Origin: Coenobita brevimanus | Lineage: Eukaryota; Arthropoda; Malacostraca; Decapoda; Coenobitidae | Reading direction: 5' to 3' | DNA: 64,000 bases | Assembly (NCBI GenBank): GCA_032717465.1 | Contig: CM064666.1 | Coordinates: 6,741,028-6,805,027, forward strand | In this document: piece by piece, positions 33,732 through 44,599 of the stretch | How the letters are laid out: each line of letters starts with the position of its first letter | Numbering within the stretch: the first letter of the stretch is position 1 | Program-made: the position numbers and the translations under genes | Notes under the pieces: generated by a model | Told to the model about the DNA's origin: nothing | Databases searched by the model: none | What the model saw: the letters and a program-made list of their open reading frames with translations, nothing else

Positions 33732-33736
<5 letters not shown>
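32791..33736 (+). pseudogene. CR1-like LINE reverse transcriptase, split by (AT)n and about 10 kb of insertions
   Basis: A 146-codon frame (32718-33158) carries GKMLESVLPNNIRERLE, HHGFVHERSCLTNL, and DIIYLDFSKVFHRVPHERL (catalytic Asp). After a frameshift come VTRGVPQGSVLSP, then an (AT)n array at 33191-33252, then KFADDAIIRRTNNSDDDC (pair at 33317-33322). RPHLDLVVQFSC-like text lies near 33650. The coding text stops at ATGTGCAAAG where (AT)n begins. The matching C-terminus resumes at 43802, so the 10 kb between is inserted DNA. Confidence 0.8.
33191..33252. repeat. (AT)n array inside the CR1 RT
   Basis: Pure (AT)n flanked on both sides by GTCCCTTTATA, which looks like a duplication of the junction. 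An (GATA)n stub follows at 33262. Confidence 0.9.
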
Positions 33737-33781
<45 letters not shown>

Positions 33782-33864
33782 ACAACTGAGGTGCCCGTGG
33801 GGAATCTTTTACTATATATCCAGCCAAGGAAAAGCAAGATGATTTTCCACTTCATATTTATTTA

Positions 33865-33911
33865 TTTCAGTTGACTAGTTTCGGGATGCTTATCCCATCT
33901 TCAGACCTAAA
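33865..33911 (-). ncRNA. Hammerhead-ribozyme-like motif (left arm, inverted copy)
   Basis: Mirror copy of the motif at 34351-34397. The core CTGAAGA, helix II and GAAAC are unchanged. Helix I has one mismatch because the 3' strand reads AACTGAA instead of ACCTGAA. Confidence 0.45.
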
Positions 33912-34350
33912 AGCATTTAAAACACATATTGCAAATTAGATCAAGTTTAAAATAAAAAATATATAAATCCATAAGAAATAAAAGAAAAGTTACCAAAAAA
34001 GCATGTGGCAATGACTTATTACTATAAAAAAAAGGTAAAATTATTATTATTATTATTTTTTTAAATAACAAACTCGAGAAATAAAAGTGAGAGTGTTACC
34101 TCTGTGAGTTGGCAGCTAAGACTGTGTTCATGATTTTCAATCTTAGCTGCCAACTCACAGAGGTAACACTCTCACTTTTATTTCTCGAGTTTGTTATTTA
34201 AAAAAAATAATAATAATAATAATTTTACCTTTTTTTTATAGTAATAAGTCATTGCCACATGCTTTTTTGGTAACTTTTCTTTTATTTATTATGGATATTT
34301 TTAAAAAAATTTTAAAACTTGATCTATTTTGCAATATGTGTTTTAATGCT

Positions 34351-34397
34351 TTTAGGTCTGAAGATGGGATAAGCATCCCGAAACTAGTCACCTGAAA
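34351..34397 (+). ncRNA. Hammerhead-ribozyme-like motif (right arm)
   Basis: Core CTGAAGA (34358-34364) fits CUGANGA. A helix II hairpin GGGAT-AAGC-ATCCC follows, then GAAA (34380-34383). ACTAGT can supply a 3-bp helix III (probably as a dimer), with C at 34389 as the cleavage base. Helix I forms between TTTAGGT (34351-34357) and ACCTGAA (34390-34396). One extra U lies between A9 and helix II. A single extra base at that place is known from a natural viroid hammerhead. Activity is untested and a chance match cannot be excluded. Confidence 0.5.
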
Positions 34398-34442
34398 TAA
34401 ATAAATATGAAGTGGATAATCATCTTGCTTCTCCTTCATTGG

Positions 34443-34602
<160 letters not shown>

Positions 34603-34652
34603 CAAAGAATAGTGAACGTATAACGTATATATATATATAGATAGATAGACAG

Positions 34653-34914
<262 letters not shown>

Positions 34915-34999
34915 TAGAGGGAGTGATCGCCCTCTACCTACACAGATCAAAAGCCCTCGGGAGCAGGGGGGTGGCTGCTTTCTCAGGCAGAGGAACTCC

Positions 35000-36571
35000 T
35001 TGAGAGTGAAATGGCTGGGAAGCATGCCGGCACGTGACTGGCTACAGCATAGCTGGGTCTTTCGGGTGTGGGCAATCAGGCAAGTTAGCTGCCTACTGCG
35101 ACTGCAACACAATGGCGAGGTGTTCAGGAAGTTAGCCAAAGAAACCTTGATGGACTCTGAAAGAACAATAATGGCCCCCAGTCCCGTGCAGCCCTTAAAT
35201 GGGCAGGGGGTGCTAAGAATCTCACGGTTGCCTCAATTACAATCTAATTCCTTTGTTAATGCAAAAAATACAATTAAAATTGGTAACTGGAATGTGAGAA
35301 CGCTAAATCATGACGGTAAAATCAATGAGTTAGTGAAGGTTTTTCAAAATTACGGACTTGATGTTTGTGCTCTGACAGAAACAAGATTAACTGGAGTTGA
35401 TAAGTTGGATTTGGAGGATGGTATACGTTTATTGATATCTGGCCGACAGGACGGAATGCATTATCAGGGAGTAGGATTGTTGCTGGGTTGTAAAGCAAAT
35501 AAGGCTTTATGTGAGTGGGATCCTATAGAAGAGCGATTGCTATACGCACGGTTTAAATCAACTCATGGCAACATCAGTCTGTTTGTGTGTTATGCACCTA
35601 CTAATGATGCACTCGATGAAAGGAAAGACACATTTTATGAAAAGTTGCAAGAAGGAGTAGGAAGGGTACCTAGACATGATGTTTTGATCTGCGTTGGAGA
35701 CTTTAATGCAGTAATGGGCTGTTCAAATGAGGGATTTGAGGCATGTATGGGTAAGATGGGAGTTGGTAGTAGGATGAGTGAAAACGGAGTGAGGTTTGGA
35801 AGCTTCTGTCTAGCAAATGACTTAGTCATCGGGGGCACACTCTTTCAGCATTGCAATATACACAAGACACCTTGGGTGTCGCCGTGTGGAAAATATAAAA
35901 ATCAGATTGATCACATCGCTATCAGTAGGAGGCATAGAAGTTCTCTGCTAGATGTTCATGTTAAACGGGGAGCGGATATTGGTAGTGACCATAAACTCAG
36001 CATTGCAAAAATAAGGTTTAAACTTAAAAATCAGAAGAAGGAAAAATCTGGTGTTGGTAGATACGATATTGTTAAGCTTAGAAGGGAAGGAGAAGAAAAG
36101 GAGGAATTCAGATTAGAATGCAGAAATAGGTTTTTGGTGTTGGAAACGTTGGAAGAGGGGGAGAGAAGTGTAGATGAGATGTGGGAGGATGTGAACAAAG
36201 TTTTGCATGAGACTGCTGAATGTACGATTGGAAGGAGACATAGATTCAGGAGAAAGAAATGGATGTCAGAGGAAACGTGGGATATGATAAAAAAGAGAGG
36301 TAAGGCTAAATTGAGGAGTGAGATGCAATGCGTTGATGAACAAGAGATTGAATTAGCAAGAGCTGCGTACTGGAGTTTGAATTCAGAAGTAAGAAGGTTA
36401 GTTAGGAGAGATAAAAGAAGATGTGTGGATGAAAAGGTTGCAGAGACTGAAATCTTAATTAACAAAAATGATGGACAGAGTCAAAGAATAGCATATGAAT
36501 CGATTAGAGAACTGAGTGGTAATGCAGGTAAACGCAAGGAAATACCAGAGACAGGGAAGGAAATTTATTGA
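35000..36571 (+). CDS. LINE family C endonuclease domain and linker (copy 1), open part of a broken ORF
   Basis: A 523-codon frame. APE motifs: KIGNWNVRTLNHDGK, VCALTETRLTG, FVCYAPTND, VLICVGDFNAVMG, IDHIAISRR and ADIGSDHKLSIAKIRFK. All expected catalytic blocks (N, E, D-x-N, SDH) are visible. A charged linker follows with RRKKWMSEETWDMI and QRIAYESIRELSGNAGKR. The frame ends at 36571 because four bases present in copy 2 are missing after AAATACCAG (36541-36549). Such proteins are often database-labelled craniofacial development protein 2-like. That label is a transposon artefact, not a host gene. Confidence 0.85.
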   Translation: MRVKWLGSMPARDWLQHSWVFRVWAIRQVSCLLRLQHNGEVFRKLAKETLMDSERTIMAPSPVQPLNGQGVLRISRLPQLQSNSFVNAKNTIKIGNWNVRTLNHDGKINELVKVFQNYGLDVCALTETRLTGVDKLDLEDGIRLLISGRQDGMHYQGVGLLLGCKANKALCEWDPIEERLLYARFKSTHGNISLFVCYAPTNDALDERKDTFYEKLQEGVGRVPRHDVLICVGDFNAVMGCSNEGFEACMGKMGVGSRMSENGVRFGSFCLANDLVIGGTLFQHCNIHKTPWVSPCGKYKNQIDHIAISRRHRSSLLDVHVKRGADIGSDHKLSIAKIRFKLKNQKKEKSGVGRYDIVKLRREGEEKEEFRLECRNRFLVLETLEEGERSVDEMWEDVNKVLHETAECTIGRRHRFRRKKWMSEETWDMIKKRGKAKLRSEMQCVDEQEIELARAAYWSLNSEVRRLVRRDKRRCVDEKVAETEILINKNDGQSQRIAYESIRELSGNAGKRKEIPETGKEIY

Positions 36572-37182
36572 CCAAAGATGAAGATATTAAAAATAGATGG
36601 AAAGAGCATTTTGAGACAGTTCTTAATAGACCAATACCACCAGAAGAGGATATACCGTCTGCTCAGGAAGATTTAAATATAGAAACAGGAGAGTTGAGGC
36701 TTGCAGAAGTGGAGAAAGCAGTAAAACAGTTAAAGAATAATAAGGCACCAGGGGAGGATGGTTTATTTCCGGAAATGTTTAAAGTGGAGGGGGATAGATT
36801 AATAATGATCTTGACCAAGCTATTCAATAAGATATGGGTGACGGGGTTACTACCATCAGTTTGGAAGAATGGTGTAATTGTTAAAGTTCCGAAGAAAGGA
36901 GACCTGAGTGAATGTGGTAATTGGAGGGGAATCTCTTTGTCACCGATAGCTTTGAAAGTTTTCAGTAGAGTGTTGTTAAATAGGTTGGAGCCGGTGGTTG
37001 AGGGTATTCTGAGGGATGAACAGGCTGGTTTTAGAAAGGTACGTGGTTGCAATGATCAGATCTTTATAGTTAGGCATTTGATGCAGCAAGTTAATGAAAT
37101 GAGAGTACCGTTAAGTCTTTGTTTTGTTGATTCTGAAAAGGCTTTGATAGTGTTTCGAGAGAGACTATGGGGAAGATCATGA
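36568..37182 (+). pseudogene. LINE family C RT, N-terminal half (copy 1)
   Basis: Continues the ORF after the 4-base deletion: RWKEHFETVLNRP, NNKAPGEDGLFPEM, GVIVKVPKKGDLSECGNWRG, ISLSPIALKVFSRVLLNRLE, and DEQAGFRKVRGCNDQIF (copy 2 has KGRGC). A second frameshift, a lost T in the FEKAFDS block, ends it at LCFVDSEKALIVF. Confidence 0.85.
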
Positions 37183-38204
37183 GACATTATGGAATACCAG
37201 AGGAGTTTGTGAGGGTCATTATGAACATGCATGAGGACACATTTTGTAAAGTGATGGTTGATGGTTGTCTGAGTGATTCGTTTGAAGTCAAGTCCGGAGT
37301 AATTCAAGGTGGTGTTCTATCGCCTTTACTATTTATATTGGTCATTGATTACATTATGAAACGCGTTGGAACAGAAACCGGTGCAGGTATACTTTGGGGA
37401 GAGAACAGGAAACTTTTGGATTTAGATTATGCAGATGATATAGTTTTGATTTGTGATGGGCCAGAAGAGATGCAGAGAGTGTTGGACTGTTTGGTGAGTG
37501 AAGGTCGTAAGGTGGGTTTGGTTATTAATTGTGGAAAAACTGAAATAATCAATATGAATATGGAAAATGCGCAGGAATGTGTAATTGGAGGTATGGTTGT
37601 AAAGCAAGTTGATAGGTTTAAATATTTAGGTACTTATTTAGCCAAGGATGGTTCTTTGAACTTTGAATTCGAGGAAAGGTTAAAGAAGGCTAATCAGGCA
37701 ATGGGAATGCTTAAAAATATTTGGAATAATAACAATTTCTCTGTGCATACAAAAATCAAACTTTATAAGGTAATGGTTAGGAGTATCTTAATTTATGGAC
37801 ACGAGTCTTGGTACAGCACAGTGACTATTGAAAATAAATTCTTGGTGTTTGAAAATAAAGCACTTAGAAGAATATTAGGAGTTAAGTGGTGGGAAAGGAT
37901 ACCAAATAGTAGAATTAGAGAAATAACGGGAGTGCAGCCGATCGATGAATATGTTAGATTCTCACGATGGAAGTGGCTAGGACATGTGTATAGGAGACAG
38001 GGAATAGTACGAGGTACACCAGGGTGGGTGGCACTTGGTAGGAGAGGTAGAGGAAGGCCAAAAGAGACGTGGGTGAGGACAATGAGACGGGAAGCTGGAG
38101 ATGAGTGTTGGGGAGATCTTGAGGAGTTAGCACAAGATAGGATGTGGTGGTGTGAGTTCATCGAGGCCCTATGCATCCCGGAGGGTGCCACAGGAAATGA
38201 TTGA
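37167..38204 (+). CDS. LINE family C RT, C-terminal half (copy 1)
   Basis: A 345-codon frame with [39 protein letters not shown] (catalytic pair at 37434-37439), [51 protein letters not shown]. The C-terminal block is [16 protein letters not shown] and [20 protein letters not shown]. It stops 15 bp before the tandem tail. Confidence 0.85.
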   Translation: MGKIMRHYGIPEEFVRVIMNMHEDTFCKVMVDGCLSDSFEVKSGVIQGGVLSPLLFILVIDYIMKRVGTETGAGILWGENRKLLDLDYADDIVLICDGPEEMQRVLDCLVSEGRKVGLVINCGKTEIINMNMENAQECVIGGMVVKQVDRFKYLGTYLAKDGSLNFEFEERLKKANQAMGMLKNIWNNNNFSVHTKIKLYKVMVRSILIYGHESWYSTVTIENKFLVFENKALRRILGVKWWERIPNSRIREITGVQPIDEYVRFSRWKWLGHVYRRQGIVRGTPGWVALGRRGRGRPKETWVRTMRREAGDECWGDLEELAQDRMWWCEFIEALCIPEGATGND

Positions 38205-38212
38205 ATTGATTG

Positions 38213-39106
<894 letters not shown>

Positions 39107-39187
39107 TAAATTTGGCGACCTCTTATCAGGATATTCAGGATATTATCATAAGGATATAGCTCGATATTTTGTGACTGTTACTTATTC
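39107..39187 (+). other. 5' leader with candidate primer-binding site
   Basis: TTTGGCGACCTCTTATC starts five bases after the LTR. TGGCGACC is a PBS-like beginning, but I cannot match a specific tRNA 3' end with confidence. Confidence 0.4.
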
Positions 39188-39727
39188 ATGATGTCTACTA
39201 TTACTACACTTGATGAAGCCAAAGATTTTTTGTCAAATGTGCAAACAGTGTGTGATATAGAAAACAGAACAAAGAATGAACTTAAGCTTGTTGCTCAACA
39301 ATTGGGAATTGCTGTTCGCTCTCATCATTCTAAAGATCAAATTGTTGACATGATTAATGTAAGCTTGTTTAATGTAACTCCTCGAAATGAGCAAACGCAG
39401 ATTGAATTAGCTAAGTTACAGCTAGCCCTGCAGGAGTCTCGCGCTAAGGAGGCTGAATTTCAGGCCCGTTCTAAAGAGGTTGAAGCACAAGTTGAAATTG
39501 CTAGGATTCAGGCAGACCATGAGTATCGCATGAAACAAGGTGGAACTGTATCATCTAGCTCTGATGATTTTGATGTGGCTAAAAATGTTAAACTTGTCCC
39601 TCCTTTTAATGAATCTGATTTCACAAAGTATTTTCAGTTGTTTGAGAGGGTAGCTACAGGTTTAAATGGCCCAAACAGAATTGACCAGTACTCCTTCAAA
39701 CTGTTCTCACCGGTAAAGCTCAAGTAA
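39188..39727 (+). pseudogene. Gag N-terminal part of the Gmr1-type element
   Basis: A 179-codon frame from an ATG 81 bp after the LTR: TTLDEAKDFLSN, ELKLVAQQLGIAVRSHHSKD (a SAP-like helix pair), then a coiled coil LALQESRAKEAEFQARSKEV, ending VPPFNESDFTKYFQLFERVA. A one-base frameshift near 39697 diverts it to an early stop. The Gag text (VLTGKAQVTYASL) continues in the frame of the next ORF. Confidence 0.8.
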
Positions 39728-39738
39728 CTTATGCATCT

Positions 39739-42700
39739 TTGCCTCAGGATCAATCTGATAATTATGATGTAGTTAAGAGCTTGATTCTTAAGGCCTATGA
39801 GCTTGTTCCTGAAGCCTATAGAGTAAAATTTAGGACAACTTACAAGCACGATAAGCAATCCCATGTTGAGTATGCAAAAATCAAAGAAGATCTGTTAGAG
39901 CACTGGTTAAATTCTAAGAATGTGGATTCTGATTTTGACAAATTTAAGCAGATGATTTTGCTGGAGGACTTCAAAAGGTGTATTAGTAAAGATGTAAGCC
40001 TATATCTTGATGAGAAAAGAATAGATAATTTGTCTGATGCTGCAGTTTTAGCTGATGAGTATGTTCTCACTCACAAGAGATATTCTAGAGAAAAAGGGAA
40101 AGCTGAGAGTAAGTACGTTGCCTCTACTCAGAGTACAGGTAACAGGAAAGAGAATAAGGATGATGTTTCTCAGGAAGTAAATACCAGCTTCACCTCTAGA
40201 TTTCAGAAAAGTAAATGTACTTATTGTAGTAAGCTTGGTCATACTACGGAGAGATGTTTCAGGAGACAGCGTGATGTGAACAAAAAGGAGTCTTTAAATA
40301 TTCAGTCAATTGGTCTGGTGTCCACTCTTGAGAGTTCCCAGAATTCTTTAACTGAGTTAACTGAACCTGCTTTGAGGGGTAACTTAAATTCTCATGATGG
40401 AGCTCCTCTTTTGAGCAGTAACGTGGGTGACACTCTCAAGAGTTCATGTGCTAATATCCTGTCTGATGGTTTTGTCAGTCCTCTGGACAGTAATGACAGG
40501 AAATCAGTTAAAATATATCGTGATACAGGTGCTTGCCAATCCCTTATGCTAACCAGTGTTCTAGGCTCTAATGTTAATTCCTCTGATGAAACTGTAATCT
40601 TACAAGGTGTAGGGAATAATTACTTCTCTGTCCCTCTGTGCAGAGTGAATTTAGAGTCTGGTTTTGTTAATGGTTCCGTTATGGTTGGGTTGGTTGAGAC
40701 ACTCCTAATGTCAGGTGTAACTTTCTTACTTGGAAATGATATTGGTGGAAGTCAAGTGTGTCCAGCTCCTCAGTTGTCTAGTGAGCCAGTGGCTGCGTCC
40801 CAGGATTGCGATGTCCCTGATGTGTTCCCTGCATGTGCTGTCACTAGGGCTAAGTCTAAAGTTACTGGTGATTTAGAGGATAATGATGATGATGATGTTA
40901 TCCTAGCTGACACTTTTCTTGCTAATTTGGACCACTCACCAGATGAGGCAGTACCCCGTAGTGTTGATAATTTGTCTCGTCAAGAGTTGGTTGAGTTGCA
41001 GGTTGCTGACCCTGAGTTGAAAGGTCTAGCTAACTCTGCTTACAGTGAAGAAGAGTCAGCCGGTGCTTCTACTTGTTATTATGTAAAGTCAGGAGTACTT
41101 ATGAGGAAGTGGAGACCCCCAACAGCATTAGCCGACTGTGAATGGGAGGTTGTACATCAAGTTGTCATCCCTCGTGTTTGTAGGCAGGATATCATCAGAG
41201 TGGCTCATGATTCCAGTTTGGCAGGACACCTTGGAGTGAGGAAGACTGTGGCACGCATTTTGAAACACTTCTACTGGCCAGGTATCTTCAGGGATGTTTC
41301 CTGGTATTGTAAGTCTTGTCACACCTGTCAAGTTGTGGGGAAGTGTAATCAGACCGAAAAGGTTGCACCTCTAGTTCCCATTCCTCCTTTTGAGGCGCCT
41401 TTCACCCGTGTGTTGGTGGATATAGTGGGCCCTCTTCCTAAGACTTCTTCAGGATTTTCTTATGTGTTGACCCTGATTGATATGGCTACTCGTTATCCTG
41501 AAGCCATTCCACTTAGAAATATCTCAGCAAAGAACGTGGTTAAGGAAATGCTAGGGTTCTTCACAAAGTTTGGTCTGCCCAAGGAGGTACAGTCAGACCG
41601 GGGAAGTAATTTCATGTCAAATGTTTTCAAGCAGTCTCTGAAAGAGTTGGGCATCACCCAGATCACGTCTTCAGCTTACCATCCCCAGACCCAAGGAGCG
41701 TTGGAGAGATATCATCAAACACTCAAATCGATGCTCACGAAATACTGTTTGGAACATCAGAAAGACTGGGATAAAGGTCTTCCATTTGTTGTATTTGCCG
41801 CAAGAGAATCTCGAAATGAATCACTGGGCTTCTCACCTTTTGAACTACTGTTTGGCCATGAAGTAAGAGGACCCCTTAAGTTACTCAAGGAATGCTGGCT
41901 GTCGGAGGAAGATGACGTCAACCTGCTGGAGTATGTGATGAAGTTCAAAGAACGGCTGTCCACTGCTTTACAGCTGGCGAGAGAGAATTTAGGAGCTGCT
42001 CAGGAGAAGATGAAGACTTGGTATGATAAGAAGTCCAGGTTACACCACTTCCAGCCAGGAGATCAGGTTTTGATTCTGCTACCAGTTCATGGGCAACCTC
42101 TTCAAGCCAAGTTTAGTGGCCCTTATTTCGTGGAGAAGAAACTCAGTGATGTCAACTATGTCATCGCCACACCAGATCGTAGAAAGAACAAGCAACTATG
42201 TCACATCAATATGCTAAAGTTATATCACAGGCGGGACGAAAATAATCCAGTCTGCACTGTAGCTGTTCCACCCGAGTCTGCAAGTGAAGCTCTCCCATGC
42301 AGTATGAGCCTGAGTGATAGTTTGAGGAAGATTCCTGATATCATGAATGATCTCCAGACTAAGCTTTCTCATCTACCTCCCAAGGAAAGGCAGGAGTTTT
42401 CGGCATTACTGCAGGAGTACCCGCAAGTGTTCCGTGCCACTCCAGGAAGAACCACTGTGTTGATGCATGATGTCGATGTTGGAGACGCAAAGCCAATTAA
42501 ATTGCCTCCTTACCGTGTGAACCCAGTGAAGGTTCCTCTCATCCAGAAGGAGCTTGGCTACCTGTTGGACCACAAGATGATTGAGCCCTGTCAGAGCGAG
42601 TGGAGTTCTCCTGTCACTCTGGTCCCTAAGCCAGGTGGGTCACAGCGGCTTTGCTTCGACTACAGACGTGTTAATCAGATAACTAAAACAGACACTTACC

Positions 42701-42939
42701 CTCTCCCTCGTGTGGAAGATTGCATAGACAAGATCGGAAAGGCTAGGTACATAAGTAAGTTTGATTTGTTAAAGGGATACTGGCAAGTACCTATGACTGA
42801 ACGTGCTAGGGAGATCTCATGTTTTGTAACATTAGGAAAGACTTTTGCATGTTCTGTAATGCCATATACAGATTGTTTTAGAGTAATAAGAAATTTCCTT
42901 TGTAAATTTCTTTTTTCTTTGTGGGGAGGTGTTACATAG
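39739..42939 (+). CDS. Gag-Pol of the Gmr1-type element: zinc knuckle, protease, integrase, truncated RT
   Basis: A 1,066-codon frame. Residues 1-130: Gag core (ILKAYELVPEAYR). 160-173: CCHC knuckle CTYCSKLGHTTERC. About 258-270: protease loop YRDTGACQSLML with DTG at 262. About 480-530: H2C2 finger (HDSSLAGHLG to CKSCHTC). Integrase catalytic triad D561 (LVDIVGPLP), D620 (SDRGSNF) and E656 (ALERYHQ), with 35 residues between the last two. About 750-830: integrase tail (FQPGDQVLILLPVHGQPLQ). About 890 on: linker and RT start (KLPPYRVNP, SEWSSPVTLVPKPGGSQRLC, YPLPRVEDC, ISKFDLLKGYWQVPM). RT stops after CSVMP, before the catalytic YxDD, and RNase H is absent. The first Met is internal because the true start lies in the frameshifted Gag. 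Confidence 0.9.
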   Translation: MPQDQSDNYDVVKSLILKAYELVPEAYRVKFRTTYKHDKQSHVEYAKIKEDLLEHWLNSKNVDSDFDKFKQMILLEDFKRCISKDVSLYLDEKRIDNLSDAAVLADEYVLTHKRYSREKGKAESKYVASTQSTGNRKENKDDVSQEVNTSFTSRFQKSKCTYCSKLGHTTERCFRRQRDVNKKESLNIQSIGLVSTLESSQNSLTELTEPALRGNLNSHDGAPLLSSNVGDTLKSSCANILSDGFVSPLDSNDRKSVKIYRDTGACQSLMLTSVLGSNVNSSDETVILQGVGNNYFSVPLCRVNLESGFVNGSVMVGLVETLLMSGVTFLLGNDIGGSQVCPAPQLSSEPVAASQDCDVPDVFPACAVTRAKSKVTGDLEDNDDDDVILADTFLANLDHSPDEAVPRSVDNLSRQELVELQVADPELKGLANSAYSEEESAGASTCYYVKSGVLMRKWRPPTALADCEWEVVHQVVIPRVCRQDIIRVAHDSSLAGHLGVRKTVARILKHFYWPGIFRDVSWYCKSCHTCQVVGKCNQTEKVAPLVPIPPFEAPFTRVLVDIVGPLPKTSSGFSYVLTLIDMATRYPEAIPLRNISAKNVVKEMLGFFTKFGLPKEVQSDRGSNFMSNVFKQSLKELGITQITSSAYHPQTQGALERYHQTLKSMLTKYCLEHQKDWDKGLPFVVFAARESRNESLGFSPFELLFGHEVRGPLKLLKECWLSEEDDVNLLEYVMKFKERLSTALQLARENLGAAQEKMKTWYDKKSRLHHFQPGDQVLILLPVHGQPLQAKFSGPYFVEKKLSDVNYVIATPDRRKNKQLCHINMLKLYHRRDENNPVCTVAVPPESASEALPCSMSLSDSLRKIPDIMNDLQTKLSHLPPKERQEFSALLQEYPQVFRATPGRTTVLMHDVDVGDAKPIKLPPYRVNPVKVPLIQKELGYLLDHKMIEPCQSEWSSPVTLVPKPGGSQRLCFDYRRVNQITKTDTYPLPRVEDCIDKIGKARYISKFDLLKGYWQVPMTERAREISCFVTLGKTFACSVMPYTDCFRVIRNFLCKFLFSLWGGVT
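42920..42929 (+). other. Polypurine tract
   Basis: TGTGGGGAGG ends at the base before the 3' LTR, the expected site for plus-strand priming. Confidence 0.75.
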
Positions 42940-43713
42940 CCTATGATTTCATCATCCTTTGTGTAATTATAACGCACAGTATGCTGCATGTTTGATCACG
43001 AGCGTGTTCTGCCTCAGTTCCCCCCTTCTACCGTTATAGTAGAGTAAGTCATCATTTCTGGAGTTCAGAGCAGGATTGTCAGCTCTTTGTCCCCATGGCT
43101 TCATTTGCGCGTCCTTCTTACAAGTTGTATCAAGCTCTGCCGGCCCCTATATAATGAGCTCAGTCTCTGCATCATTGCCACTTAGATCTGCTCCTCATTT
43201 TGTTCACATCTCTGTCCTCCCCTGTACAGATATTATTATTGTGAGTGCTCAAGAAATCTCCAAACATCTAGCAGCTGTGTGTAATTTGAGTATAACTGTT
43301 GTATTTTTTTCTTGTACTGTATAGCATAAGGTTAATTCTTAGGCCTAGTGAGGTTTTTAATTAATGTTGGGTTTTATGTCAGTCATTTTTGATAATAGTT
43401 TGTATCTGTAATAATTTATCTTGCATTAACTGAGCATTACCTGGTGTATTTTCATTTTATCAGGGCTGACTTAGATAAATTTACTCTCGCTAATTTCGTG
43501 TTAACGGAGGCTATTGCAGTTAACTATATATTTAACCTGTTTATTTGCCATTACATTATCCTTATGAGTCCTGAATGTTTTGTTGTTAGTTTGAGCATTA
43601 AACTTTAACTTGTAATTTTACCTAACTCTTTTGTTTTGAACCTGGAACTTTACGGGACAGTAGTGATTTTTAGTATTCTCACTTAAAGGGTGCATTATCT
43701 TTCTCTGTTCCGT

Positions 43714-43717
<4 letters not shown>
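42930..43717 (+). repeat. 3' LTR of the Gmr1-type element
   Basis: Same ends and sequence as the 5' LTR. It is followed at once by (AT)n. Confidence 0.95.

Positions 43718-43801
<84 letters not shown>
43718..43801. repeat. (AT)n array after the LTR element
   Basis: Pure (AT)n between the 3' LTR and the resumed CR1 coding text. Confidence 0.95.
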
Positions 43802-43802
<1 letters not shown>

Positions 43803-44165
43803 GATGTTAGTATCTTTTCATTTGAAGACGAACTTAGAAACAAATCTACACACACAGAATAATGTGAGACTCAACTGAGATGTTTAAAAGTGGATGAAAG
43901 GGACCAATAACGGAGATATTGACAAGGTATTTAAAAAGAGGACACAAGATAGAACCCAAAGTATTGTATTCTAAATAGATAAATTTCGTTTGAGTAAGGA
44001 GGTAGGTAGAATTTAGTTTGACAATAGAGGAGGGGACAAATGGCATAAGCTAACGAATGAAGTAGTTGCTGCCCTTTCCACTCAAAGTTTCAAGCATAGG
44101 CTAGATAAGCATATGACAAGTGCTGAAAAAGAAAGAAAACGATTACCAGTACAAATTCATCCTTT
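43802..44165 (+). pseudogene. CR1-like LINE RT C-terminus, the detached end of the copy at 32.8-33.7 kb
   Basis: Decayed frames give the family's last blocks: NNGDIDKVFKKRTQDRTQS, IDKFRLSKEVGRI, KWHKLTNEVVAALSTQSFKH and RLDKHMTSAEKE. The position in the protein is directly after the text lost at 33736, so the 10 kb between is insertion. Confidence 0.75.
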
Positions 44166-44599
44166 TTCCTTTTCAGGTGTCATTGCTATAGTCCGTTTTC
44201 TCCCTTTTCGTTTTCCTATATAATTTTCACGTCAGATTGTTCCATACTTCAAGGTGTTTCAATTCTTGCTCACTTTTTTTCCTGCTGGCTTCCGTTGGAG
44301 GGATTGGTGGGCATGGCAGTCTTCACCCTTATTTTCCTTGTCTTATTCAAGTAGTTTAGCCACACTCTTGTTGGAGATGCCTTGCATGGCCCAACTGGTC
44401 AGCTGCGGTTATCCTCTCTTAATTTTCCTCCTCTTCTTCTTCTCTTTCCTCTTCTTCTTCTTCTTCCTCTTCTTCATCATGATCTTCTTCTTCTTCTTCT
44501 TCTCTCTCTCTCTCTCTCTCTCTCTCTTGCTCTCTCTCTCTTGTGAGAGAAAGGCTGTAGGATGGAAGCTTGTGAATTAGGGTGCAGCTAAATTCACTC
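44166..44599. other. CR1 3' UTR and (CTT)n/(TC)n low complexity
   Basis: GCATGGCCCAACTGGTCAGC and GGTTATCCTCTCTTA at 44385-44425 are also found at 51735-51780 and, diverged, at 23975-24005. This identifies the family 3' UTR. CTT and TC arrays occupy 44425-44541. Confidence 0.65.

Noticed and set aside
34917..35000. HDV-like ribozyme at the 5' end of LINE C
   Set aside because: A GGGAGTGATCGCCC hairpin exists, but I could not place P1, P3 and P1' in the required nested pattern.
35000..36571. Host gene of the craniofacial development protein 2 type
   Set aside because: The frame is continuous with RT of a LINE, is duplicated inverted at 54-56 kb and has a retrotransposon tail. The name in databases usually reflects such LINE endonucleases.
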